Source: an uncultured bacterium
GTDB lineage: Bacteria > Desulfobacterota > Desulfobaccia > Desulfobaccales > 0-14-0-80-60-11
Direction of reading: 5' to 3'
Length of the DNA: 64,000 nucleotides
Assembly (NCBI GenBank): GCA_937943575.1
Contig: CALEAV010000004.1
Coordinates: forward strand, 52,322-116,321
Of this stretch, positions 35,103-43,546 are shown one piece after another (the first letter of the stretch is position 1; each line of letters starts with the position of its first letter). The position numbers were made by a program, and so were the translations under genes. The notes under the pieces were generated by a model. That model worked only from the letters and a program-made list of their open reading frames with translations. It was not told the origin of the DNA and ran no database searches.

Positions 35103-35195
35103 GGAGGGGACCGGGGGGCCACCCTGACCATGATGGGGCCGGTGGGGGGGCCACCACCCGGCCCACCTCCCCCCTCAAGCCAATGGGAGGCGGTC

Positions 35196-36494
35196 ATGCC
35201 CATCTACGACCAGCAAGCGGAGTGTGTGTCCCGGGAGGAGCTGGCGCAGCTGCAGCTGGAGCGCCTCCAGGCCACCCTGCACCGGGTCTACAAGAATGTC
35301 AAATTCTACAAGAAGCGCTTTGACGCCCTGGGATTTTTGCCGGAGGACTGCCAGTCCCTGGAGGATCTGGCCCGGCTGCCCTTCACCACCCGCTACGATC
35401 TGGCGGCCAGCTACCCCTACGAGATGTTTGCGGTGCCCCTCAGGGAGGTGGTGCGCATCCACTCCTCCACCGGCAGCCCGGGCAACCCCATCGTCATGGG
35501 CTACACCTGCCGGGATCTGCGCACCTGGGCCAGGCTGGCCGCCCGGGTGCTCACCGCCGCCGGGGTGGACCGGGACGACGTGGTGCAGGTGACCCTGGCC
35601 TATGGCCTCATGACCAGCGCCTTCGGGCTGCATTACGGGGTGGAGCTTCTGGGGGCCTCCGTCATCCCCACCGGCCCCGGGGGCACGGTGCGTCAGGTGC
35701 AGATCATGCGGGACTACCGCACCACGGTCCTCATCAGCACCCCCGGCTACGCCCGGGTCATCGCCGATGCCCTGGAGGAACTGGGGGTGGACCCCAAGAC
35801 CCTGCACCTCAAGGTGGGGCTGTTGGCCGGGGAGCCCTGGACCGAGGCTCAGCGGGCCGAGATTGAGGCCCGCCTGCTGCTGACCGCCTATGACAACTAT
35901 GCCCTCTCCGAAGCCATGGGGCCGGGGGTGGCCGGGGAGTGCGAGCACCGCCAGGGCATGCATCTCAACGAGGACCACTTCTACCCGGAGGTGGTGGACC
36001 CGGCCACCGGGGCGCCGCTCCCGCCCGGGGAGCTGGGCGAGCTGGTGCTCACCACCTTGAGCCGGGAGGCCACCCCCCTCATCCGCTTCCGCACCGGCGA
36101 CCTCACCCGCCTGGATTTCCGCCCCTGCCCCTGCGGCCGCACCCTGGCCCGCCTCAGCCGCATCGCCGGGCGGGCCGACCAGGTGGTGGTGGTGAAGGGC
36201 ATCAACATCTTCCCGGAGCGGGTGGGGCAGATCCTGGCCGGGGTGGTGGGGGAGGCGCCGGTGTATCAGCTGGTCATCGGCCGGGAGGGGGCCCTGGATT
36301 ACCTGGAGGTGCGCCTGGAGGTGCGGGAAGGGCTCTTTTTCGACAAGATGACGGCCCAGCGGGAGTTTTTGCAGAAGCTCACCACCAAGCTGGCCCAGGG
36401 CATCGGCGTCAGACCCCGGGTGAAGCTGGTGGAGCCCGCCTCCATCGACCGGGCCCAGGAGACCTCCCCGCTGGTGATTGATTTGCGCCGGTGA
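35196..36494 (+). CDS. paaK: Phenylacetate-CoA ligase family protein
   Basis: A 432-residue adenylate-forming enzyme. It opens YDQQAECVSREELAQLQLER and has VKFYKKRFDALGFLPED, the P-loop-like HSSTGSPGNPIVMGYT, YDNYALSEAMGPGVAGECEH, PLIRFRTGDLTRLD, and the C-terminal RIAGRADQVVVVKGINIFP. This is the PaaK group, which activates phenylacetate or related aryl acids to CoA thioesters with ATP. ATG 35196 has GGGAGG five bases upstream. Its place directly after liv genes suggests that the transporter delivers its substrate or a precursor amino acid. In anaerobes, PaaK homologues often act with indolepyruvate oxidoreductase, which is absent here. Confidence 0.9.
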   Translation: MPIYDQQAECVSREELAQLQLERLQATLHRVYKNVKFYKKRFDALGFLPEDCQSLEDLARLPFTTRYDLAASYPYEMFAVPLREVVRIHSSTGSPGNPIVMGYTCRDLRTWARLAARVLTAAGVDRDDVVQVTLAYGLMTSAFGLHYGVELLGASVIPTGPGGTVRQVQIMRDYRTTVLISTPGYARVIADALEELGVDPKTLHLKVGLLAGEPWTEAQRAEIEARLLLTAYDNYALSEAMGPGVAGECEHRQGMHLNEDHFYPEVVDPATGAPLPPGELGELVLTTLSREATPLIRFRTGDLTRLDFRPCPCGRTLARLSRIAGRADQVVVVKGINIFPERVGQILAGVVGEAPVYQLVIGREGALDYLEVRLEVREGLFFDKMTAQREFLQKLTTKLAQGIGVRPRVKLVEPASIDRAQETSPLVIDLRR

Positions 36495-36540
36495 GTTTGT
36501 TAGGATGTGAAAAAAATCTTTTGTTCCTCATGGAGAAGCA

Positions 36541-37617
36541 ATGCTCAGGGCTCACCTCAAGGCCATCCAGGAAGCAATCAGGGCTGGCTCATTTACGACC
36601 CAGGCATCTGTTTCTCAGGGAATAATTTTACGTATATTACAAGTATTGGATTGGCCAACCTTTGAAATCAATATTGTTAGTCCTGAGTATCCCATTAATG
36701 GCAGAAGGGTTGACTTTGCTCTCTGCCATCCACCCGGGAAACCTCTGATCTTTATTGAAGTGAAGCCACCCGGGCAAGCTGCCACCGGCGAGCGCCAGCT
36801 ATTTGAATACGCCTTTCATAAAGGCGTGCCCATGGTCATTTTGACCGACGGCCAGGAATGGCAATTTTATCTGCCGGCGGAGCCGGGAGATTATGGCGAG
36901 AGAAGGGTGTATCGGCTGGATATTGTGGAGCGGGATATTGAGGAAAGTGTAAAAAGATTAGAAAGATATCTACGCTATAACGCAGTTTGCACTGGAGAAG
37001 CTCTGGAAGCTGCCCGGAGTGATTACAAAGATGTGGCCCGGACCCGCTTGATCAAACAGACGTTGCCAATAGCTTTCAGGAAACTCATTGAAACGGAGGA
37101 AGAGCTTTTACTGGAATTGATCGCCGACCACGTGGAAAGCTTGTGCGGCTACAAGCCGGAACTTGATTTGGTGGCAAATTTTCTAAAGAAAAGTATTAAT
37201 ATTACTTCAATGCCACATCCTGATATTATAGTTAAAAAACAACAGCTTGAGCCAATCCAACAATCAGGACCAAAGGGATTTGGATTCAGTTTGCAGGGCC
37301 AATGGCACTCGGCAAAGAATGCTAGAGATGTACTGGTAAAAGTTTTTGAGTCATTTTCCGAAAGAGATCCATCCTTCTGCCAGCGTTTTGCCAGCCTCCC
37401 CAGGCATGGGACCAAACGGCGTTTCCTGGCTGGCACTCCGGAAGAAATTATTCCCCACCGGCCGGACTTGGCCCGTAAGCACTCCTATCAGTTGAAAAGT
37501 GGTTGGTGGATTCTTGTTAATCTGAGTAAAAGGGGAATAGAAAGGTTAATTAAACTGGCATGTGAGATTGCCCCGCTCAAATATGGCAGTGACTTTAAAG
37601 TAAACCTCGGAGATTGA
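36541..37617 (+). CDS. HsdR N-terminal-like PD-(D/E)XK nuclease-domain protein
   Basis: A 358-residue protein. The first 130 residues resemble the type I restriction HsdR N-terminal domain, with a nuclease-like triad: Asp58 in INGRRVDFALCH, then Glu73 and Lys75 in LIFIEVKPPG, followed by the Gln-containing ERQLFEYAF motif and VILTDGQEWQFYLP. A helical middle section follows, and a C-terminal domain (about 255-358) contains FGFSLQGQWHSAKNARDVL and SGWWILVNLSKRGIERLIK, which I recognise only as a tail found on such standalone proteins. No helicase, HsdM or HsdS is encoded nearby. The gene is visibly AT-richer than its neighbours with different codon use, suggesting acquisition. ATG 36541 has GGAGAA upstream. 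Defence or repair roles are possible; neither is shown. Confidence 0.75.
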   Translation: MLRAHLKAIQEAIRAGSFTTQASVSQGIILRILQVLDWPTFEINIVSPEYPINGRRVDFALCHPPGKPLIFIEVKPPGQAATGERQLFEYAFHKGVPMVILTDGQEWQFYLPAEPGDYGERRVYRLDIVERDIEESVKRLERYLRYNAVCTGEALEAARSDYKDVARTRLIKQTLPIAFRKLIETEEELLLELIADHVESLCGYKPELDLVANFLKKSINITSMPHPDIIVKKQQLEPIQQSGPKGFGFSLQGQWHSAKNARDVLVKVFESFSERDPSFCQRFASLPRHGTKRRFLAGTPEEIIPHRPDLARKHSYQLKSGWWILVNLSKRGIERLIKLACEIAPLKYGSDFKVNLGD

Positions 37618-37625
37618 ATTCGGAT

Positions 37626-38225
37626 ATGCGGCCGTCCTGGGATGAATACTTCATGCTCATCGCCAAGCTGGTGAGCACGAGGAGCACCTGCAACAGCCGG
37701 CCCACCGGGGCGGTGCTGGTCAAGGACCGCCAGATCCTGGCCACCGGCTACAACGGCAGCATGCCCGGCGCGCCCCATTGCAGCGATGAGGTCTTGCCCG
37801 ACGGCTCCCCCTACTGCCACCGCCGGGCCTTAAACATCGCCGACGTGGACAAATACAACTTCTGCCGGGCCTCCCACGCCGAGGCCAACGCCATCGCCCA
37901 GGCGGCCCGCCACGGCATTGCGGTGGCCGGCGCCACCCTCTACGTCACCCTGGAGCCCTGCTTCATCTGCATCAAGCTCTTGGCCACGGCGCAGATCAAA
38001 CGGGTGTTTTTTGAGCTGCCCTACGACTCCCGGGACGCAGTCCGGGACCGCTCCTGGCGGGCGGTGGCCGAGGCGGGCTTTGAGGAATACCGCCAGCTCA
38101 CGGTGTCGCCCCAAGCGCTGGCATACGTCCTCCCCAGCCTCACCGGCCCCACCTCCGTCAGGCGCCTGCCGGCCACCACCCCCCTCGGCACGTCCGCATC
38201 GGTGGGAGCCCTGGAACAGGACTAG
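37626..38225 (+). CDS. dCMP deaminase-like cytidine/deoxycytidylate deaminase
   Basis: A 199-residue zinc deaminase. Catalytic motifs are HAEANAI (His84, Glu86) and LEPCFICIK (Cys112, Cys115). An extra Cys/His cluster, APHCSDE...YCHRR, and the GYNGSMPGAPHC substrate loop are typical of dCMP deaminases and ComEB-like proteins. The C-terminal 50 residues beyond the fold are Pro/Thr-rich and not family-typical. ATG 37626 is preferred to TTG 37614. Base composition is host-like, unlike the gene just upstream (stop codon nine bases before), so the two need not share a history. Confidence 0.85.
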   Translation: MRPSWDEYFMLIAKLVSTRSTCNSRPTGAVLVKDRQILATGYNGSMPGAPHCSDEVLPDGSPYCHRRALNIADVDKYNFCRASHAEANAIAQAARHGIAVAGATLYVTLEPCFICIKLLATAQIKRVFFELPYDSRDAVRDRSWRAVAEAGFEEYRQLTVSPQALAYVLPSLTGPTSVRRLPATTPLGTSASVGALEQD

Positions 38226-38272
38226 AGAACCAAGCCTGCTGCGGGTGTCTTTTCAAAAAGGGGGGAGCACCA

Positions 38273-39046
38273 ATGGGAGCCGCCGTCTTCGGAGAGAAAA
38301 CCGGTCGTCCCGGGAGATGGTGGGGAGTCCTGGCCGCGACCCTCGTTCCGGGAGGCCTGGCGGCGGCTGCTGCGGGCGAGACTTTAAATCCGGTTTCGGA
38401 AGTTCGCCAGCAGGTGGAAGCGGACCTGGAGGGGGGCGGCACCCCCGGGATGATTACCTTTCACGTCAATCCTGCCGCCCGGAAGTTTGTGGTCCCTGTG
38501 GCCGCTTCGTCCAGGAGGGGCACCTTTGAGGTTGACGATGAGCCGCCCCAGGGCTTCAGCATCGTGGATATCGACAAGAAGGACGCCTGTCAGGAACTGA
38601 TGGTTGTCTGTCCGGGGGCCAAATGACGCCCATGTCCATCATCTTTTTGCCCATGACGGCGGGAAGCTGCATAAACCCGGGCAACTGACCCGCCCGGTGC
38701 ACTTCCCCGGCGACGGCCTCGAGGTGAAGGACTGGGCCGGATTTTGGGGAATACACGATAAATACATGCTCGACCGGCCCAGGCAGGTCTTGAAAAAGGT
38801 CCCCCAGGAATTCTACTATGGGGGCAGCCGGCCACGGTGACGGAAGGCTTCCCCCTCCACGCCCGAAGGAAGGAGGCCACCGTGGCGGCCTGGGTCAGGC
38901 CCCAAGGTCAGGTGATGATTCTCCTTAGTGCGCCGTTGAAGGAAAGGCCGACGTGGTATCTGCTGAAAACCGACCCCGGCCTCCTCGGCTGGGTCCGGGA
39001 GGACACCCTGCAGGGGCAGGTGGAGGGCCTCCTCTGGGCCGGTTGA
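38273..39046 (+). pseudogene. Secreted SH3-like protein gene broken by two frameshifts in G runs
   Basis: Three overlapping frames together read as one protein. The first (38273-38626) has a signal-like segment, VLAATLVPGGLAAAAA, and ends ...ELMVVCPG before a TGA. At the GGGGG run near 38615 a +1 shift leads into NDAHVHHLFAHDGG and on to LKKVPQEFYYGG. At a second GGGGG run near 38822 a shift the other way restores the first frame: QPATVTEGFPLHARR and then WYLLKTDPGLLGWVRED, an SH3-like ending. Reconstructed length is about 257 residues, with one extra G in the first run and one missing in the second. Either the gene is decaying or the assembly has homopolymer errors. GGGGGGAG lies before the first ATG. 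No specific function can be assigned. Confidence 0.7.
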
Positions 39047-39132
39047 TGCACATCAGGGATGGCCGTCATAAGGGTTGGGACTTCACCCTTCTGTGAGGCA
39101 GAGCAGCGCCGGGCGAATTCGATTCTTCGTAA

Positions 39133-41385
39133 ATGGCCACCAAGGGAAACACGGGAAACCGGTCCAATTCCAAAAAGAAGGCCCTCAGGGCCACGGGCCC
39201 CGCTTCGGCGGCGGAGCCGGACTCCCGGTCCTGGCAGCCGCGCCTGGCCCGGGAGGCGACCGCCCTTCTGCTGCTGGGGGTGGCGGTGTTTCTCTTCCTG
39301 TCCCTCCTCACCCACCGCCCGGAGGACCCCCAGGGGCTCGCGGCCCTGTGGCGGGTCCCGGGGGTCTACAACTGGATGGGCAAGGCCGGCGCCTGGGGCG
39401 CGGCGGTCAGCCTCTGGGCCCTGGGGTTGGCGGCCTTTTGGCTGCCCCTGCTCATTTTGGCGCTGGCCGTGGCCGCTCACCGGGGGGGGCTGAAGAGTAT
39501 CTCGCCCCTGCAGGTGGGGGCCGCCGGAGGGGTGGTCCTGGCGAGCGCCGGACTTCTGGCCCTGGCCCGCCCCCGCTGGCGCTGGGGGGAGAGCTGGCTG
39601 CACACCGGCGGCCGCCTGGGGGATGCCCTGGCCCACACCCTGTGGGGCTGGCTCAACGGCCCCGGTGCGGCCCTGGCATTGGGGCTGCTCCTCCTGGTCT
39701 GCCTCAGCGTGGCCACCCGCCTCTCCTGGGTGGAGGCGTGGCGCTCCTTCCGGCAGAGGCTGAGGGAGCGCCGGGAGCTTCCGGCGGCGTCGGCGGGTCA
39801 GGGGGCCCGGCGTCCGAGAAACTCCAACCGGCGGGAGGCGGCGCGGGAGGCCGCTCACCCTGAGGCCGATGAGCCCCGGCTGGTGGTGCCGGCCAGTGCC
39901 GGAACCGCCTCGGCTTCCACACCTTCGCCCCGGCCCCGCGCCGCCGGCCAGTCAGGGGCCTTTCAGCTGCCGCCCCTGGAGCTCCTCTCCCCCGGCCAGC
40001 CCTGGGACCGGGAGGTGCATGAAGGCCAGATGCGGGCCCAGGCCCAGAAGCTGGAGGACACCCTGGCCCACTTCGGGGTGGAGGGCAGGGTGGTGGCCAT
40101 TGTGCCCGGGCCGGTGGTGAGCCGCTTTGAGCTGGAGCCGGCGCCGGGGGTGAAGATCAGCAGGATCACCGGCCTGGCCGACGACCTGGCTCTGGCCCTC
40201 AAGGCCATCTCCATCCGCATCGTGGCGCCGGTGCCGGGCAAGGCGGTCATCGGCATCGAGGTGCCCAACCCCAAGCGCCAGGTGGTGGCCCTGCGGGAGA
40301 TCCTGGCGGACGCCGCCTACCAGAAATCCGCCTCCCCCCTCACCATCGCCCTGGGGAAGGACATCATGGGGGTGCCGGTGGTCACCGATCTGGCCCGCAT
40401 GCCCCACCTCCTCATCGCCGGGGCCACCGGCAGCGGCAAGAGCGTCGGCCTCAACGCCATGATCCTCTCCATCCTCTACAAGGCCCCCCCCGGGGAGGTG
40501 CGCTTCCTCATGGTGGACCCCAAGCGCATCGAGCTCTCCCTGTATGAGGGGATCCCGCATCTTTTGCACCCGGTGGTGGTCAACCCCAAGGAGGCCACCA
40601 CCGCCCTGCATTGGGCGGTAATGGAGATGGAGCGGCGCTACGGCCTGCTCTCGGACTTGGCGGTGCGCAACATCGAGGGCTATAATCAAAAGATCCGCAC
40701 GCTTAAGGCCGCAGCCGGAGAGGCCGGCGGGGAGGCCCCCCGGCCGCTGCCCTACATCGTCATCGTCATTGACGAGCTGGCGGACCTGATGCTGGTCTCC
40801 TCCCGGGACACGGAGGAATACCTCATCCGGTTGGCCCAAAAGGCCCGGGCCAGCGGCATTCACCTCCTGGTGGCCACCCAGCGCCCCAGCGTGGACGTCA
40901 TCACCGGCCTGATCAAGGCCAACTTCCCCACCCGGATCTCCTATCAGGTGTCGGCCAAGGCCGATTCCCGGGTCATTCTGGATGCGGTGGGGGCCGAGCG
41001 CCTCCTGGGCATGGGGGATTTGCTCTTCATGCCGCCGGGCACGTCGCGCCTCAAACGCATTCACGGGCCCTTTGTGAGCGAGGAGGAGGTCACCCGGGTG
41101 GTGGACTTCCTCAAGGCCCAGGGGGCACCGGACTATGAGGTGGGGCTCCTGGAGCTCAGGGAGCGGGAGGAGGAGGAGGCCGAGGTGGGCGAGCGGGACC
41201 CCAAATGGGATGAGGCCGTGGCCCTGGTGGCGGAAACCAGAAACGCCTCCATCTCCATGCTCCAGCGCCGCCTGCGCATCGGCTACAACCGGGCGGCCCG
41301 CATCATCGAGCTCATGGAGAGAGAGGGGCTGGTGGGCCCCGCCGACGGCCTCAAACCCCGGGAGGTCTATATCCCCCGCCGCTGA
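39133..41385 (+). CDS. ftsK: FtsK/SpoIIIE-family DNA translocase
   Basis: A 750-residue septal DNA pump that segregates chromosome ends at division. The N-terminus has four membrane segments (about 45-62, 85-115, 128-148, 175-193), then a short Pro/Ala linker. The alpha/beta motor carries ISRITGLADDLALAL, Walker A AGATGSGKSVGLN near residue 430, MVDPKRIELSLYEGIPHL, Walker B VIVIDELADLM, and ATQRPSVDVITGLIKANFP. The gamma domain at the C-terminus (SISMLQRRLRIGYNRAARI) reads KOPS-like polarity sequences. It is a short-linker form, compared with more than 1300 residues in E. coli. ATG 39133 has no strong ribosome site. A GC-rich repeat follows the stop codon. Confidence 0.95.
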   Translation: MATKGNTGNRSNSKKKALRATGPASAAEPDSRSWQPRLAREATALLLLGVAVFLFLSLLTHRPEDPQGLAALWRVPGVYNWMGKAGAWGAAVSLWALGLAAFWLPLLILALAVAAHRGGLKSISPLQVGAAGGVVLASAGLLALARPRWRWGESWLHTGGRLGDALAHTLWGWLNGPGAALALGLLLLVCLSVATRLSWVEAWRSFRQRLRERRELPAASAGQGARRPRNSNRREAAREAAHPEADEPRLVVPASAGTASASTPSPRPRAAGQSGAFQLPPLELLSPGQPWDREVHEGQMRAQAQKLEDTLAHFGVEGRVVAIVPGPVVSRFELEPAPGVKISRITGLADDLALALKAISIRIVAPVPGKAVIGIEVPNPKRQVVALREILADAAYQKSASPLTIALGKDIMGVPVVTDLARMPHLLIAGATGSGKSVGLNAMILSILYKAPPGEVRFLMVDPKRIELSLYEGIPHLLHPVVVNPKEATTALHWAVMEMERRYGLLSDLAVRNIEGYNQKIRTLKAAAGEAGGEAPRPLPYIVIVIDELADLMLVSSRDTEEYLIRLAQKARASGIHLLVATQRPSVDVITGLIKANFPTRISYQVSAKADSRVILDAVGAERLLGMGDLLFMPPGTSRLKRIHGPFVSEEEVTRVVDFLKAQGAPDYEVGLLELREREEEEAEVGERDPKWDEAVALVAETRNASISMLQRRLRIGYNRAARIIELMEREGLVGPADGLKPREVYIPRR

Positions 41386-41388
41386 ACC

Positions 41389-41456
41389 GAGGGGGGAGGG
41401 GGCCAGGGGTCGCGGACTCCTGCCCCCTCCCCCAAGCCCCCACCCCCAACCCCTCG
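41389..41456. repeat. Intergenic two-hairpin repeat, copy 4 (reverse orientation)
   Basis: On the minus strand this reads GGGGTTGGGGGTGGGGGC, then GGGGGAGGGGGCAGGAGTC and ACCCCTGGCCCCCTCC, matching the order and motifs of the copies at 33520 and 50884. It begins three bases after the ftsK stop codon. Confidence 0.55.
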
Positions 41457-41613
41457 AAGAAATTTGGCTTCGCCATGGGGAGAATTGCACTCTTTTTCCG
41501 GGTCGGCTTTCCTTAAGGCTATCTGCGTCCATCTCATCCCTAACCGCGGGTCAGGGGTTTTTTGAAAAAGAGCTGACGGAGCATCGTCTCCCTTCTCCTC
41601 TCAAAATGCTTTC

Positions 41614-41691
41614 GCACCCTGATAAGGGGTGGGGGGAGTGGGTCTGGGAGAGGGGGCAGGGGGCTATGCTCCCTGGCCCCCTCTCCCAGAC
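41614..41691. repeat. Intergenic two-hairpin repeat, copy 5
   Basis: ACCCTGATAAGGGGTGGGGG is followed by a strong hairpin whose outer arms GTCTGGGAGAGGGGGC (41642-41657) and GCCCCCTCTCCCAGAC (41676-41691) are a perfect 16-base match, with an AGGG/CCCT inner extension. It lies immediately upstream of the bio operon promoter region. The 41457-41613 stretch between copies 4 and 5 has no gene I can support. Confidence 0.65.
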
Positions 41692-41706
41692 ATTGTTTCC
41701 ACGATA

Positions 41707-41738
41707 TTGTTAACCATAATGCCTGCCAAGGTTGACAT
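41707..41738 (+). promoter_or_regulatory. BirA-type biotin operator overlapping the bioB promoter
   Basis: TTGTTAACC (41707-41715), a 14-base spacer, and GGTTGACAT (41730-41738) form an inverted repeat matching the bacterial BirA consensus (TTGTNAACC, 14-16 bases, GGTTNACAA). It overlaps promoter-like hexamers: TTGTTT at 41693 with CATAAT at 41715 (16-base spacing). Biotinyl-AMP-bound BirA would block transcription of the downstream biotin genes. birA itself is not in the window. Confidence 0.8.
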
Positions 41739-41768
41739 AAGCCGGGAAATGGGCGATTCTTAGGGGCG

Positions 41769-42758
41769 ATGAGCCTCAGCCTTTCTGAATGGCAAGAAAT
41801 TTTTCAGCTTTCCTGGCCGGAGCTGTGGCCGTTTTTGGGGCGGGCCAGCCGCCTGCGGGAGGCCCGCTTCGGGCGGCGGGTCAGGCTCTGCGTCATCATC
41901 AACGCCCGCTCGGGCCTGTGCTCCGAGGACTGCGCCTATTGTGCCCAGGCCAGGGGCGCCCGCACCCGGGTGGCGAAGTATTCTTTCCTTCCGGGGGAAA
42001 AGCTCCTGGAGGCCGCCGCCGCCGCTCATGCCCAGGGCGCGGCCCGCTTTTCGGTGGTGACCTCCGGCCGGGGGCTCAGCTCGCCCCGGGAACGGGAGGA
42101 GCTCCTGCGGGCGGTGGCCGCCATCCGGGCGCAGGTGCCCATCCGGCTGTGCGCCTCCCTGGGGATTGTGGAGCGGTCTTTTCTGGAGGAGCTCAAGGCC
42201 GCCGGCATCAGCCGCTACCACCACAATCTGGAGACCGCCGAATCCCATTTCCCCCGCATCTGCACCACGCACACCTACAGGGAGAGGCTGGCCACCATCG
42301 CTGCGGCCAAAGAGGCGGGGCTGGAGGTCTGCGCCGGGGGCATCTTCGGGCTGGGGGAGACGGTGGCCCAGCGCTATGAACTGGCCTGCGCCCTCGGGGA
42401 CCTGGGGGTGGAGGCGGTGCCCGTCAATTTTCTGCATCCCCTGCCCGGCACCCGGTTGGAGCACCGGCCGCTGCTGTCGCCCCTGGAGGCCCTGAAGATC
42501 ATCACGGCCCTGAGGCTGCTTTTGCCCGCCACCTCCCTCATCATCTGCGGGGGTCGTCTGCCCACCCTGCGCTCCCTTGTGCCCCTGGCCTTCGCCGCCG
42601 GCGCCGACGGGCTCATGACCGGGGACTACCTCACCACCAAGGGCCGCACTCCGGCGGAGGATCTGGCCATGCTGGCGGACCTGGGGCTGGAGGTGGAGGC
42701 CGGGGAGGCCGGCCCCCGGGACGGAGCCCCTGGGCCCGTTGGCGCCCTTTCCCCGTGA
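41769..42758 (+). CDS. bioB: Biotin synthase
   Basis: This radical SAM enzyme inserts sulfur into dethiobiotin. The 329 residues contain the [4Fe-4S] motif CSEDCAYC (Cys51, 55, 58), RVAKYSFLPGEKLLEAA, CASLGIVERSFLEELKAAG, RYHHNLETAESHFP, ICTTHTYRERL, and GGIFGLGET. The second cluster region is present, with a LIICGGR variant near residue 260 where many BioBs have an Arg ligand in CGGR or CAGR. ATG 41769 directly follows GGGG. It is the first gene of bioBDFHC and only 31 bases past the BirA operator, so the message has a very short leader. Confidence 0.95.
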   Translation: MSLSLSEWQEIFQLSWPELWPFLGRASRLREARFGRRVRLCVIINARSGLCSEDCAYCAQARGARTRVAKYSFLPGEKLLEAAAAAHAQGAARFSVVTSGRGLSSPREREELLRAVAAIRAQVPIRLCASLGIVERSFLEELKAAGISRYHHNLETAESHFPRICTTHTYRERLATIAAAKEAGLEVCAGGIFGLGETVAQRYELACALGDLGVEAVPVNFLHPLPGTRLEHRPLLSPLEALKIITALRLLLPATSLIICGGRLPTLRSLVPLAFAAGADGLMTGDYLTTKGRTPAEDLAMLADLGLEVEAGEAGPRDGAPGPVGALSP

Positions 42759-42764
42759 GGCCCC

Positions 42765-43535
42765 ATGGAACTGCCGCACCTGCCGCAACTCAAAGGCGTG
42801 TTCATCACCGGCACGGATACCGACGTGGGCAAGACCTGGGTGGCCGCCGGGCTCACGGCGGTGCTCCGGCGCTGGGGGCTTAAGGCGGTATATTTCAAGC
42901 CGGTGCAAAGCGGCTGCCCCGAGGAGGGGGGCCGCCTCATCCCCACCGACGCCCGCTTGGCCCGGGAGGTGGCCGGTTTGGAGGAGCCCCTGGAGCTCCT
43001 CACCCCCATCACCTTAAGGCTGCCCCTGGCGCCGGGGGTGGCGGCCTGCCGGGAGGGCACGCCGGTGGACCTGGCCAGGGTGGCGACGGCCATCGCTGAG
43101 CTCTCCCGGCGCCATGACATCTTCGTGGTGGAGGGCGCCGGGGGCCTGTGCGTGCCGGTGGTGGACCTGCGCTTCTGGGTGCTGCATCTGGCGGCCTGGC
43201 TGAAGCTGCCCCTCATGGTGGTGGCCAAACCCGGCTTGGGCACCATCAACCACACGGTGCTCACGGTCAGCGCCGCGCACCGGGCGGGGGTGCCGGTGGC
43301 CGGCATCGTCCTCAACCGCTATCCGGCCGCCCCCTCCCTGGCGGAGCGCACCAACCCCGAGGTGATTGCCGCGTTGACGGAGCTTCCCATCCTGGGGCGG
43401 GTGCCGGAGGTGGGGGACCTGAGCCGGCCTGACGACCGGGAAATCTTTCTGTCCGCCATGGATCAGGTGGCCCGGCACCTGGCCGACGCCTGTGCTGCCC
43501 GGGCCTTTTTGGAATGCATCCTGCTTTCGGACTAG
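42765..43535 (+). CDS. bioD: Dethiobiotin synthetase
   Basis: BioD closes the ureido ring of dethiobiotin from DAPA, CO2 and ATP. The 256 residues carry the P-loop ITGTDTDVGKT (residues 16-24 core), YFKPVQSGC, IFVVEGAGGLCVPV, and VVAKPGLGTINHT with IVLNRYP. It starts six bases after the bioB stop codon. Length is slightly above the E. coli protein (225). Confidence 0.95.
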   Translation: MELPHLPQLKGVFITGTDTDVGKTWVAAGLTAVLRRWGLKAVYFKPVQSGCPEEGGRLIPTDARLAREVAGLEEPLELLTPITLRLPLAPGVAACREGTPVDLARVATAIAELSRRHDIFVVEGAGGLCVPVVDLRFWVLHLAAWLKLPLMVVAKPGLGTINHTVLTVSAAHRAGVPVAGIVLNRYPAAPSLAERTNPEVIAALTELPILGRVPEVGDLSRPDDREIFLSAMDQVARHLADACAARAFLECILLSD

Positions 43536-43546
43536 GGGAACCTCGG

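Noticed and set aside
38624..38626. TGA in the SH3-like gene as a second selenocysteine codon
   Set aside because: Downstream coherent protein is in a different frame, so a frameshift at the G run explains it and a read-through does not.
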